64,000 nucleotides of DNA from Flavobacteriales bacterium UBA2669 (GTDB taxonomy: Bacteria; Bacteroidota; Bacteroidia; Flavobacteriales_E; Vicingaceae), in assembly GCA_002359215.1 (NCBI GenBank), contig DEMN01000006.1:310001-374000 (forward strand), given 5' to 3'. The notes below the pieces were generated by a model. It was not told the DNA's origin. It worked only from the letters and a program-made list of their open reading frames with translations, and made no database searches. Positions within the stretch are counted from its first letter, which is position 1. Every line of letters begins with the position of its first letter. Below, piece by piece: positions 53,892 through 62,431 of the stretch. Position numbers and translations under genes: made by a program.

Positions 53892-53977
53892 AAATTATTG
53901 GTTTTTAAAAGTAACTGATTTTTCGACAAAGGTAGTATTATTATCATCCTTTTAAAAAAAAAATAAAGAGTTAATTT

Positions 53978-54925
53978 TTACCGTTTAATGGTGTTCTTTA
54001 AGATGAGTTTTTTTAGTAGATAAAAGCTGTAAGCCATTTTAATATTAACTTCTCCATTGGTTTTGTTTTCCATAGGTAAACGTTGCAGGTTAAAAGCCAC
54101 TTCGTCATCCTTGATACCAGCACTGCCAAAAGTTAAATCTACCTTATTTTTAATGGATGAAAAGAATTTTTTGTTTACTTTATAATCGGTAAAAGGGAAA
54201 GAAAATACTGCATAATCTAAGTTAAATCTAGTTTTAATATCCTCAATACTAGTAATAGTTTGATGAATTTGTTCTTCTAGTGAAAGTTCTTCATACAAAG
54301 GATGGTCAAGACTATGAGCCCCAATGGTAAACCCTTGTGCTATAAGTTCGTTAATTTGTTCTGTAGTGAGATAGGGTTGGTGTTTGGCTAAATAATCATC
54401 CCAGCTTATATTAAATGTTTCAGCTAATTCATCAATATCATTTTTGTTCTGATAATTGAAGTTTAATACAGTGTCTGTATATAATTCATCACTTAATATA
54501 CTTGCTTTATATCTAAAAAATAAGTCTTTATTATCTATAAAATGGTTGTTTAAAAAAATAGTAGCAGGAATTTTTTTTTCAATTAATATAGGGGCAATAA
54601 TATGGTAGAATTCGCTTAAACCATCATCAAAAGTAAGATGGAAACAATTATAAGGAATACGTTTTTTAGTTTGATGATACTCTATTAACTCTTTTAAAGT
54701 AATTGGTTTGAAGTGAGTAAGTAAATAATCTAGGTCTTCTTTAAACTCATTTAAGGTTTTGTGTTTGTAAAGATTTTTAATATGAGTAGGAGGGGTGTCT
54801 GTAACTAAATGATAAAATGGTAACAGTACTTTTTTATTGGAAAAACGGATTAGTTGCTCTTGGGAAAACCAATAAGCAATAATTTGTGCAATATTTTCAA
54901 TAATTCGATTAATGAGGTTAACGAT
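53978..54925 (-). CDS. Polysaccharide deacetylase with no standard start codon
   Basis: The whole frame from 54925 to 53978 is open (about 315 residues) and encodes a full NodB-type deacetylase: LLPFYHLV near residue 33, HLTFDDGLSEFYH (catalytic aspartates in TFDDG, 54620-54634), IPATIFLNNHFIDN, IGAHSLDHPLYEE (metal histidines, 54302-54316) and FSFPFTDYK. No ATG, GTG or TTG lies in frame before TTG at 54298, which would delete the catalytic half. The frame opens just after a stop at 54926, and the upstream gene ends at 54918. The likely start is a non-standard ATC at 54923-54925 (one base from ATG) or ATT at 54911-54913, so the 5' end shown is the longest possible. Confidence 0.75.
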   Translation of the reverse strand: MVNLINRIIENIAQIIAYWFSQEQLIRFSNKKVLLPFYHLVTDTPPTHIKNLYKHKTLNEFKEDLDYLLTHFKPITLKELIEYHQTKKRIPYNCFHLTFDDGLSEFYHIIAPILIEKKIPATIFLNNHFIDNKDLFFRYKASILSDELYTDTVLNFNYQNKNDIDELAETFNISWDDYLAKHQPYLTTEQINELIAQGFTIGAHSLDHPLYEELSLEEQIHQTITSIEDIKTRFNLDYAVFSFPFTDYKVNKKFFSSIKNKVDLTFGSAGIKDDEVAFNLQRLPMENKTNGEVNIKMAYSFYLLKKLILKNTIKR

Positions 54926-55850
54926 TTAAGAGTTTGAATAAAGAAGAGTTGGTTTTTTTTATGCTGAAATAAGGTGTTTGAATTCCTCCAAAACCTCTAA
55001 AGTGTTTCTCAATAGATTTTATCATTGAACCCTCAAAGTTGAAATTTTTACCTAAGTCATTCATTTTTTTGATAGCCTCCCAAATTAATAAACTCATAGC
55101 TCCTGAGGTTTTAAATGTATGATTGGTGGCACTAAACAAATAGTAAGCAGTATGCTCATCCCAAACCAATAACATCATGGCATGAATATTTGCTTTATCG
55201 TCTGTTGCAGTTAGTAGTTCTCCACAATTATTACTTTTACAATATTCATAGAGTTTGTTTACTTTTTCAAAAGGTACGTTTAGAGGAATGTTCTTTATAT
55301 TGTAATCTTGTTTTTTTAACTTATAAAGTTGCTCAACGTTTTCTGAAGTAGAGATACTGATGCTTTTCTCGGCTTTTCTTATGTCCCATTTTAAGTTGCT
55401 TTTAAATGCATCAAAAATAGCATCAATGTTAGGGTTGTAATTAATGATGTAAGTATATCTAGTAGTTTGTTCAAAACCTTTCCAATAAAAAGCCATCCAA
55501 TTAGTGAAATTAGGATGAAACATTTGGTGATAAAAAGCTACATCAGGCATTTGTTTTAAGAGGTTTTCGCAAACTTCTTTTTCAAAACCTATTTTATTAG
55601 CGTATTTCTGATTTTGAGGATAATTTATCCAAACTCCTTGGTAGGGAAGAAATAATTCAGGATTAATTTTTTTGAAACCAAACTTGCTTCTAATGATATA
55701 AGGTAAACAGCCAACAATTTTTTCATCTCTAATATCAAGGGCTACATCCCAATTATTACCAAAAAGAGCTTGATAATAACCATGACGATAAAACAAAGGT
55801 AAATCCTTATTGTTATCACACCATTGTTTATACTTTTCTTTGTTGTTCAT
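54918..55850 (-). CDS. GNAT-fold acyltransferase (FemAB/BioF2-like)
   Basis: The 310-residue protein looks like the Acetyltransf_6/FemAB-like class. It has the pattern LPLFYRHGYYQALFGNNWDVALD near the start and the C-terminal stretch GAMSLLIWEAIKKMNDLGKNFNFEGSMIKSIEKHFRGFGG. Such proteins use acyl-CoA or aminoacyl-tRNA to modify amines in cell-surface sugars or peptidoglycan. Its end overlaps the open frame of the deacetylase by 8 bases, which suggests coupled expression and a shared role in surface polysaccharides. Confidence 0.78.
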   Translation of the reverse strand: MNNKEKYKQWCDNNKDLPLFYRHGYYQALFGNNWDVALDIRDEKIVGCLPYIIRSKFGFKKINPELFLPYQGVWINYPQNQKYANKIGFEKEVCENLLKQMPDVAFYHQMFHPNFTNWMAFYWKGFEQTTRYTYIINYNPNIDAIFDAFKSNLKWDIRKAEKSISISTSENVEQLYKLKKQDYNIKNIPLNVPFEKVNKLYEYCKSNNCGELLTATDDKANIHAMMLLVWDEHTAYYLFSATNHTFKTSGAMSLLIWEAIKKMNDLGKNFNFEGSMIKSIEKHFRGFGGIQTPYFSIKKTNSSLFKLLNR

Positions 55851-56103
55851 ACCTTAATTAAGACGAATATAATTTGATGCAAACTTACATAAATGCAATT
55901 AATAATTTATTATGGAATAACTCTCAGGCTAATTTAATAGTATGTTTTTCAGTAGTAAATTAGTTTTTGTAATTAAAAACACCTCCAATAAGAGTTAATT
56001 TTATAATTTTGACGTCCTAATTGATTTAGGTTTATAATCTGTAAGGTTGCTATTTTTTTGTTTTCTTACAAACTATATACATATAAATAATACATATACT
56101 ATT

Positions 56104-57081
56104 ATGAGAGAAATACAATTTAGAGAAGCACTTAATGAGGCTATGAGTGAAGAAATGAGAAGAGATGAAAACATTTTTTTGATGGGGGAGGAAGTGGCAG
56201 AATATAATGGTGCGTATAAAGTTAGTAAAGGAATGTTAGATGAGTTTGGTGCCAAACGCGTTATAGATACTCCCATTGCTGAAAACGGATTTACAGGCAT
56301 TGCTGTTGGTGCGGCTATGAATGGACTTCGTCCTATAGTAGAATATATGACTTGGAATTTTTCTTTGGTTGCTATAGATCAAATAATTAATAATGCTGCT
56401 AAGATGTATAATATGTCGGGCGGACAATTACCAATACCAATTGTATTTAGAGGAGGGACAGGCTCTGCAGGTCAGTTAGGAGCAACACACTCACAGGATT
56501 TTGCTAATTGGTATGCTAACTGTCCGGGATTAAAAGTAATTCAGCCTTCTAATCCTTATGATGCAAAAGGATTACTAAAAGCAGCAATTAGAGATAATGA
56601 TCCGGTAATTTTTATGGAGTCAGAACAAATGTATGGCGATAAAGGGCCAGTTCCTGAAGGAGAATATTTATTGCCTATTGGCGTTGCGGATGTTGTACAA
56701 GAAGGAACAGATGTTACCATTGCAGGCTTTGGTAAGATGATGAAATTGGTAAAAACAGCTGCTCAAGAATTAGCTAAAGAAGGTGTAAGTGTTGAAGTGA
56801 TTGATTTAAGAACGGTTCGTCCGATTGATTATGATACTATTATTAACTCAGTTAAAAAGACCAATCGATTAGTTTGTGTAGAAGAATCATGGCCATTAGG
56901 CTGTATTGCTTCTGAAATAGCTTTTAAAGTTCAAAAAGATGCATTCGATTATTTAGATGCTCCCGTTATAAGAGTTACAGGAGCAGATGTACCTATGAGT
57001 TTTTCTCCACCATTAATAGAAGCTTATTTACCAAATGTAGATAAAATTATCAAAGCTGTTAATCAGGTAATGTACAGGTAG
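56104..57081 (+). CDS. pdhB: Pyruvate dehydrogenase E1 component subunit beta
   Basis: This subunit, with the alpha subunit, forms the thiamine-dependent E1 of pyruvate dehydrogenase. From ATG 56104 the protein has 325 residues, the usual size. It has MREIQFREALNEAMSEEM at the start, the GEEVAEYNGAYKVSKG region, and the transketolase-like pyrimidine-binding domain followed by the C-terminal domain with RTVRPIDYDTI. A start at 56047 would add 19 residues not seen in the family. The alpha subunit gene is not adjacent. A terminator follows at 57104. Confidence 0.95.
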   Translation: MREIQFREALNEAMSEEMRRDENIFLMGEEVAEYNGAYKVSKGMLDEFGAKRVIDTPIAENGFTGIAVGAAMNGLRPIVEYMTWNFSLVAIDQIINNAAKMYNMSGGQLPIPIVFRGGTGSAGQLGATHSQDFANWYANCPGLKVIQPSNPYDAKGLLKAAIRDNDPVIFMESEQMYGDKGPVPEGEYLLPIGVADVVQEGTDVTIAGFGKMMKLVKTAAQELAKEGVSVEVIDLRTVRPIDYDTIINSVKKTNRLVCVEESWPLGCIASEIAFKVQKDAFDYLDAPVIRVTGADVPMSFSPPLIEAYLPNVDKIIKAVNQVMYR

Positions 57082-57103
57082 TTATATTTATTTTCAAATA
57101 AAG

Positions 57104-57140
57104 AAAACACTTTTTTGACATTCAAAAAAGTGTTTTTTTT
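57104..57140 (+). terminator. Hairpin terminator after pdhB
   Basis: AAAACACTTTTTTGA (57104-57118) pairs with TCAAAAAAGTGTTTT (57122-57136) around CAT, with a trailing T run. Confidence 0.85.
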
Positions 57141-57160
57141 CTTTTATAGAATAAAATATA

Positions 57161-57168
57161 TATTTTTG
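57161..57168 (+). promoter_or_regulatory. Probable -7 box of the pyrophosphatase gene
   Basis: TATTTTTG fits TAnnTTTG and lies 57 bases before the start codon. The -33 region is not clear because of the upstream T run. Confidence 0.4.
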
Positions 57169-57225
57169 CCGTCCTAAAAAAATAGAAATACTAACATAAT
57201 TAATATAAATTTATAATAAAAAGAT

Positions 57226-60030
57226 ATGGATTCAATGATGATTTACTTGCCGATTGTATTGGCTTTAGTTGGGTTGGCCTTTATGGCTGCGAAAAGAGCA
57301 TGGGTATTAAAACAAGATGCCGGTGATGGTAAGATGAAAGAAATTTCAGATTACATTTATGAAGGAGCTTTAGCATTCTTAAAAGCTGAATACCGTTTAT
57401 TAACTTTCTTCGTAATTGGAGCGAGTATCGTTTTGGCAGGAATATCTTTTATTGTTCCTACTACACATATATTAATAGTAGTTGCTTTTATTTTTGGAGC
57501 ATTCTTTTCTGCATTAGCAGGAAATATGGGGATGAAAATAGCAACCAAAACCAATGTTAGAACAACACAAGCTGCTCGTACAAGCTTGCCTCAAGCATTA
57601 AAAGTTTCTTTTGGTGGTGGTACTGTAATGGGCTTAGGTGTTGCTGGTCTAGCCGTATTAGGTTTAACAGGTTTCTTTATCATTTTATTTAATTATTTTA
57701 TGAAAGGTGCATGGACTTCTACAGAAGACATGACTATTGTATTGGAAACTTTAGCAGGGTTTTCATTAGGAGCAGAATCTATTGCTCTATTTGCAAGAGT
57801 TGGTGGTGGTATTTATACCAAGGCTGCTGATGTTGGTGCCGATTTAGTTGGAAAAGTAGAAGCAGGAATTCCTGAAGACGATCCTCGTAACCCTGCAACT
57901 ATTGCAGATAATGTTGGAGACAATGTGGGAGATGTTGCAGGTATGGGAGCAGATTTATTTGGTTCTTATGTTGCAACTGTTTTAGCTGCTATGGTTTTGG
58001 GTAATTATGTTATTGAAGATATGGGAGGAGCAATACAAGATGTGTTTGGAGGAATAGGGCCTATCTTATTGCCAATGGCAATTGCTGGTTTTGGAATTTT
58101 GTTCTCTATTATAGGGACAATGTTAGTGAAAATTAAAAATAATGAGGCTAAAGAAAAGCAAGTTCAAGGAGCGTTGAATATTGGAAACTGGGTTTCTATT
58201 ATATTAACTGCCATTTCTTGTTTTGTTTTAGTAAAATATATGTTGCCAGAAACAATGAACATGGAATTCTTTGGTGAAGGATTAAAAGAAATATCTTCCA
58301 TTAGAGTGTTTTATGCAACAATAGTAGGGTTAATAGTAGGTGGAGTTATTTCATCAGTTACAGAATACTATACAGGGTTAGGAACAAAACCAGTGTTGGC
58401 AATTGTTCAAAAATCTTCTACTGGAGCAGGAACCAATGTAATTGCAGGTTTAGCAACAGGAATGATTTCTACTTTCCCAACAGTACTTTTATTTGCGGGT
58501 GCAATTTGGGCTTCTTATGCATTAGCTGGTTTTTACGGTGTAGCTTTAGCTGCATCAGCTATGATGGCGACAACAGCAATGCAATTAGCTATTGATGCTT
58601 TTGGGCCAATATCTGACAACGCTGGTGGTATTGCTGAAATGAGTGAATTACCTAAAGAAGTTAGAACACGTACTGATATTTTAGATTCAGTAGGTAATAC
58701 TACTGCGGCAACAGGAAAAGGTTTTGCTATTGCTTCTGCGGCACTTACTTCTTTAGCATTATTTGCTGCTTATGTTACTTTTACGGGAATTGAAGGAATT
58801 AATATTTTTAAAGCCCCTGTTTTAGCTATGTTATTTGTAGGAGGAATGATTCCAGTTGTTTTTTCTGCATTAGCAATGAACTCTGTTGGAAAAGCAGCGA
58901 TGGATATGGTATATGAAGTAAGAAGACAGTTTAAAGAAATACCTGGTATTATGGAAGGTACAGGTAAACCTGAATATGGCAAATGTGTTGACATATCAAC
59001 AAAAGCAGCATTAAGAGAAATGATGTTGCCTGGTATTTTAACTATTGGCTTTCCTATACTTATAGTAGTAATACCAATGTTATTTGGATATGATAATAAA
59101 TTAATTGCAGAGATGTTAGGTGGTTATATGGCAGGAGTTACCGTGTCTGGTGTACTTTGGGCGGTATTTCAAAATAATGCAGGTGGAGCATGGGATAATG
59201 CTAAAAAATCTTTTGAAGCTGGTGTAATGATTAATGGCGAGATGACGTACAAAGGTTCTGAAGCTCATAAGGCTGCAGTAACTGGTGATACAGTTGGAGA
59301 TCCTTTTAAAGATACTTCAGGACCATCAATGAATATTTTAATTAAGTTAACTTGTTTGATTGGTTTAGTAATAGCTCCAATCTTAGGTGGACATACAAAT
59401 GATAATGTAAAAGAAGATATTCCAACACCTGAAATAGGTATTGAAGAGAAAGCTACTCTTTATGATGAAGATGGAAATAAAATTATTCTTAAAGACATTG
59501 CTGAATTACAAGGAGAATGGATTTTAGATCAAGCACATTCTTATGTAGATTTTTCAATCAGACATTTACTAGCTACTTCTAAAGGAAGTTTCCAAAAAGT
59601 TACTGGTAATGTAAATTTTGATAATGAAAATACTGCAATAGAAATAGTAATGGATGTTAATTCAATTTACACAGGAAACGAAAAAAGAGATAAACACTTA
59701 AGAAGTGATGAGTTTTTTGATGTAGAGAAATATCCTACTATTAAGTTTGTTTCTAACAATGTTGTTAAAACAAAAGAAGGATATGTTGCAAATGGTAAAC
59801 TTACTATGAGAGATGTTACTAAAGATGTTTCTTTTAACTTTGTTTACTTAGGGAAACAAGATACGCCATGGGGATTTCCTTCTGCTGCATTTAATGGAAC
59901 CCTAACAGTTAATAAAAATGATTTTGGTTTGACTTACGGAGGAAGTATTTTAGGAGAAGAGGTTACTGTAGAGTATTCTTTTGAATTAAACCCAAAGCAA
60001 GAAGAAGTTGTAGAAGAAACTACGGAATAA
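57226..60030 (+). CDS. hppA: K+-dependent ion-pumping pyrophosphatase fused to YceI domain
   Basis: Residues 1-720 are a membrane pyrophosphatase, with about 16 helices, that pumps H+ or Na+ with pyrophosphate energy. Substrate motifs are DDPRNPATIADNVGDNVGD near 218-236, DAFGPISDNAGG, and GDTVGDPFKDTSGP near 687-700. GNTTAATGKG (490-499) has alanine at 494, the mark of K+-dependent enzymes. Residues about 765-925 are a YceI domain (WILDQAHSYVDFSIRHL, then a typical FDV.KYPTIKF), an isoprenoid-binding lipocalin-like fold. A charged linker (about 725-760) joins them in one frame. The gate glutamate seems to be E184, in helix 5, rather than in helix 6. A hairpin terminator follows. Confidence 0.92.
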   Translation: MDSMMIYLPIVLALVGLAFMAAKRAWVLKQDAGDGKMKEISDYIYEGALAFLKAEYRLLTFFVIGASIVLAGISFIVPTTHILIVVAFIFGAFFSALAGNMGMKIATKTNVRTTQAARTSLPQALKVSFGGGTVMGLGVAGLAVLGLTGFFIILFNYFMKGAWTSTEDMTIVLETLAGFSLGAESIALFARVGGGIYTKAADVGADLVGKVEAGIPEDDPRNPATIADNVGDNVGDVAGMGADLFGSYVATVLAAMVLGNYVIEDMGGAIQDVFGGIGPILLPMAIAGFGILFSIIGTMLVKIKNNEAKEKQVQGALNIGNWVSIILTAISCFVLVKYMLPETMNMEFFGEGLKEISSIRVFYATIVGLIVGGVISSVTEYYTGLGTKPVLAIVQKSSTGAGTNVIAGLATGMISTFPTVLLFAGAIWASYALAGFYGVALAASAMMATTAMQLAIDAFGPISDNAGGIAEMSELPKEVRTRTDILDSVGNTTAATGKGFAIASAALTSLALFAAYVTFTGIEGINIFKAPVLAMLFVGGMIPVVFSALAMNSVGKAAMDMVYEVRRQFKEIPGIMEGTGKPEYGKCVDISTKAALREMMLPGILTIGFPILIVVIPMLFGYDNKLIAEMLGGYMAGVTVSGVLWAVFQNNAGGAWDNAKKSFEAGVMINGEMTYKGSEAHKAAVTGDTVGDPFKDTSGPSMNILIKLTCLIGLVIAPILGGHTNDNVKEDIPTPEIGIEEKATLYDEDGNKIILKDIAELQGEWILDQAHSYVDFSIRHLLATSKGSFQKVTGNVNFDNENTAIEIVMDVNSIYTGNEKRDKHLRSDEFFDVEKYPTIKFVSNNVVKTKEGYVANGKLTMRDVTKDVSFNFVYLGKQDTPWGFPSAAFNGTLTVNKNDFGLTYGGSILGEEVTVEYSFELNPKQEEVVEETTE

Positions 60031-60084
60031 AATCAAAACAAAATATACAATACAAACACTTAAAAATGGAGTTTGTAAGCAGAT

Positions 60085-60122
60085 AAAAAAATACGGCATA
60101 AGGCATATGCCGTATTTTTTTT
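60085..60122 (+). terminator. Hairpin terminator after the pyrophosphatase gene
   Basis: AAAAAATACGGCATA (60086-60100) pairs with TATGCCGTATTTTTT (60106-60120) around AGGCA, followed by TT. Confidence 0.9.
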
Positions 60123-60140
60123 GCAATTATATTTTTTATA

Positions 60141-60170
60141 TTGTTTGATTAATAAATCTTTATATATTTG
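60141..60170 (+). promoter_or_regulatory. Promoter of the 290-residue outer-membrane-like protein
   Basis: TTG at 60141-60143 is followed after 19 bases by TATATTTG at 60163-60170, the closest match in the window to the Bacteroidota consensus TTG-N19-TAnnTTTG. The start codon is 41 bases downstream. Confidence 0.55.
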
Positions 60171-60210
60171 CCGCAATTAAAATTAAAAACAACAATTAAA
60201 AAAATTAAAC

Positions 60211-61083
60211 ATGAAAAAACTTACCATTTATTTAGGGGCAGTGTTAGCAGGATTGTTAATGACGAGCGATACTTTTGCCCAATTATCTGATCGTATTAAC
60301 AACCCTAGTGTTTTTAATACAGGAACTAGACCTGTTGCAGGTAACTATGCATTTTATATGGGGATAGATATGCAACAATTAGGAGCTATGTTTGATGATG
60401 AAGAAGATGTTGATGTAAGAACCACTATTCCATTGATTAATGCTAGATACTATTATAAAGATGATTTAGTATTGAGAGCTGGATTCACGATGTGGAAAAG
60501 TAAGAGAAGTTTAGAGGGAGAAATTGATACTACATCAGCATCAGCTTCAAACCCATTTTCTTTGGCAGGACAAGGAGTTGGATCTTTTTATGAGCATAAA
60601 GAAATTGAAGCTTATGGATTATTTCACGTGGGTATAGAAAAACATTTTAAATCTTCTAACCTGTTAGATGGTTATATAGGAGCTAGTTTACCATTTGGTT
60701 ATTCAAGAGGTTCTGAATATACAACTATGGGTGCAGATTTTACAACAGATTATGAAAAAGTAACAGCTAGCAGATTTGGTTTAGTATATGGTATTGAGTT
60801 ATTTTTTGGTTTTAATGCTTTTGTTGCAGATTTGCCATTATCTATAGGTGCTGAAGTTGGAATTAGAGGCTTAGGTATTACAAGTAATCAATATAACTAT
60901 GATGTTGAAGGTTCTGTTGGTGGTGTAGCTTATTCAGGAGAGTTTAGTACAAATAATATTGATGACTTTGAAAATACTGTTGAGCAAACAAGAGCTGATG
61001 GATTGAGATTTTCATCTTTAAAGACAAGTGAGTTTGATACTCAAGGTATGTTAAGATTTACAATTAGTTACTATTTTAAATAA
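60211..61083 (+). CDS. Hypothetical outer-membrane beta-barrel-like protein
   Basis: The 290-residue protein has a signal peptide (about 1-23, DTFAQ). The mature part has regular alternating strands with aromatic residues, for example GNYAFYMGIDM, YYKDDLVLRAGFTMW, FGLVYGIELFFGFN, and an aromatic last strand MLRFTISYYFK. This looks like an outer-membrane barrel with about 10-12 strands. I do not recognise a named family. It has its own promoter and is followed 9 bases later by a lipoprotein gene. Confidence 0.72.
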   Translation: MKKLTIYLGAVLAGLLMTSDTFAQLSDRINNPSVFNTGTRPVAGNYAFYMGIDMQQLGAMFDDEEDVDVRTTIPLINARYYYKDDLVLRAGFTMWKSKRSLEGEIDTTSASASNPFSLAGQGVGSFYEHKEIEAYGLFHVGIEKHFKSSNLLDGYIGASLPFGYSRGSEYTTMGADFTTDYEKVTASRFGLVYGIELFFGFNAFVADLPLSIGAEVGIRGLGITSNQYNYDVEGSVGGVAYSGEFSTNNIDDFENTVEQTRADGLRFSSLKTSEFDTQGMLRFTISYYFK

Positions 61084-61092
61084 AATAAAGAT

Positions 61093-61542
61093 ATGACAAA
61101 TAAATTAAAAACATTTCTATCTATTACAGTAGTGGCTTTATTGTTATCTTCATGTGCTGTAAATACGAGTAGAAATATGAGACAGGCTAGTCTAATGCCT
61201 AATGAAGTAAGATTAGATTTAACGTTAGACGATTATGAATTTGTTGGGGAAACTGAAGTTGAGGTGGAATACCATAGATATATAGGGCTTATAACTTATG
61301 TGAATACAGTTAATGGTCAAAATGTATCAAGAAACCGAAACTATGTTAACCTTCAAGGTACAAGGAATGTTAGATTAGATGGAAGGAGACAACTTAGGAG
61401 AGCTATGTTTAAAGCTTATAAGGAGTTTCCAAGTGCTGACTTTCTTATACCTACTATGAGTACGGAAGAAGTACAACAATTATTTTTAGGAAGAAAAATA
61501 AAGGTTACTGCTAAAGTTAAAGCGTACAAAATAAGAAAATAA
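61093..61542 (+). CDS. Hypothetical lipoprotein
   Basis: The 149-residue protein has a lipoprotein signal ending in LLSSC at residue 21 (TFLSITVVALLLSSCAVN). The mature part is basic and rich in R and V, with a region of alternating strands near 30-60. It is encoded 9 bases after the barrel protein, so the two are cotranscribed and may interact. No enzymatic motif is visible. Confidence 0.72.
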   Translation: MTNKLKTFLSITVVALLLSSCAVNTSRNMRQASLMPNEVRLDLTLDDYEFVGETEVEVEYHRYIGLITYVNTVNGQNVSRNRNYVNLQGTRNVRLDGRRQLRRAMFKAYKEFPSADFLIPTMSTEEVQQLFLGRKIKVTAKVKAYKIRK

Positions 61543-61559
61543 CAATTTGATTTCTAATT

Positions 61560-61593
61560 AAAAGTACCTTTGAAAAAAGGTACTTTTTTTTTA
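61560..61593 (+). terminator. Hairpin terminator
   Basis: AAAAGTACCTTT (61561-61572) pairs with AAAGGTACTTTT (61577-61588) around GAAA, followed by a T run. It ends the barrel-lipoprotein unit. Confidence 0.85.
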
Positions 61594-61621
61594 CATTTAC
61601 ATTTTATTTATATCATAAAAC

Positions 61622-62419
61622 ATGCATAATAAGACACATATATTAATTGTAACTACTTTGTTAATGCTAGCATTTTTTTCTTGTAGTAAAGATGATAATA
61701 GTTCAAATTTAACAATTCTCCCAGCAGATAATTATTTGCTTAGAGATACTAGCAATGTAATTAACTTCACCATAAAAGTAGAATCTACAAATGATTTGGC
61801 TAGATATAGAATTACCCAAACGATCAATAATTCTACAACAACTATTAAAGATGAATTAATAAGTGGTAAAAATTATATAGACTGGTTTGATTATACTGTT
61901 CCAAATTCATTTCAAAACTACGGGAGACATGAAATCAAACTGATATTTACAACTATAGATGTAAAAGGAGCTGAAATGAATAGGGCAAAATTGATTTATG
62001 TAGATATAACTGACAGAACTTTAGCAGAAAACTCTGGTAATACTATGCATTCAGCGTTATCAAACCAATTTAATGCTTACGATTTATTAGCTAATACGCC
62101 TAAATACAATACAGATTCAACAGCTCACATATTTGATTATACAAAACCAAATGTAAACGATACATTAGGAAGAGTTTGGATTTCACCTTCTGGTGTTAAA
62201 TTTGTTAAGCTTAATGGATTCGATTATGCAAATGCAACCGCATCTTCTGTTACAAATGCATATAACTCTAGTGTTAAAAATGATACATTAAGAAATTTAA
62301 CTGATGGAGATATTGTAATTACAAAAGTGGGTAATACTTATATGGCTTTAAAAATGGTTTATGTTATTGATGATGCAGGAAACGCTAACGATAGATATAT
62401 TTTCAGTGTTAAAAAATAA
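61622..62419 (+). CDS. Hypothetical lipoprotein, 265 residues
   Basis: The protein has a lipoprotein signal (MHNKTHILIVTTLLMLAFFS, then CSKDD), so it should be lipidated at C21. The mature part contains an Ig-like or carbohydrate-binding-like beta-sandwich segment (about 30-130) and a C-terminal region with LTDGDIVITKVGNTYMALKM. No catalytic residues are recognised. It lies 12 bases before the caspase-domain gene on the same strand. Confidence 0.72.
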   Translation: MHNKTHILIVTTLLMLAFFSCSKDDNSSNLTILPADNYLLRDTSNVINFTIKVESTNDLARYRITQTINNSTTTIKDELISGKNYIDWFDYTVPNSFQNYGRHEIKLIFTTIDVKGAEMNRAKLIYVDITDRTLAENSGNTMHSALSNQFNAYDLLANTPKYNTDSTAHIFDYTKPNVNDTLGRVWISPSGVKFVKLNGFDYANATASSVTNAYNSSVKNDTLRNLTDGDIVITKVGNTYMALKMVYVIDDAGNANDRYIFSVKK

Positions 62420-62431
62420 AATAGTAAGCTT

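Noticed and set aside
53978..54298. A 106-residue protein starting at TTG 54298
   Set aside because: It is only the C-terminal third of the deacetylase; the frame is open upstream and holds the catalytic TFDDG and HSLDH motifs.
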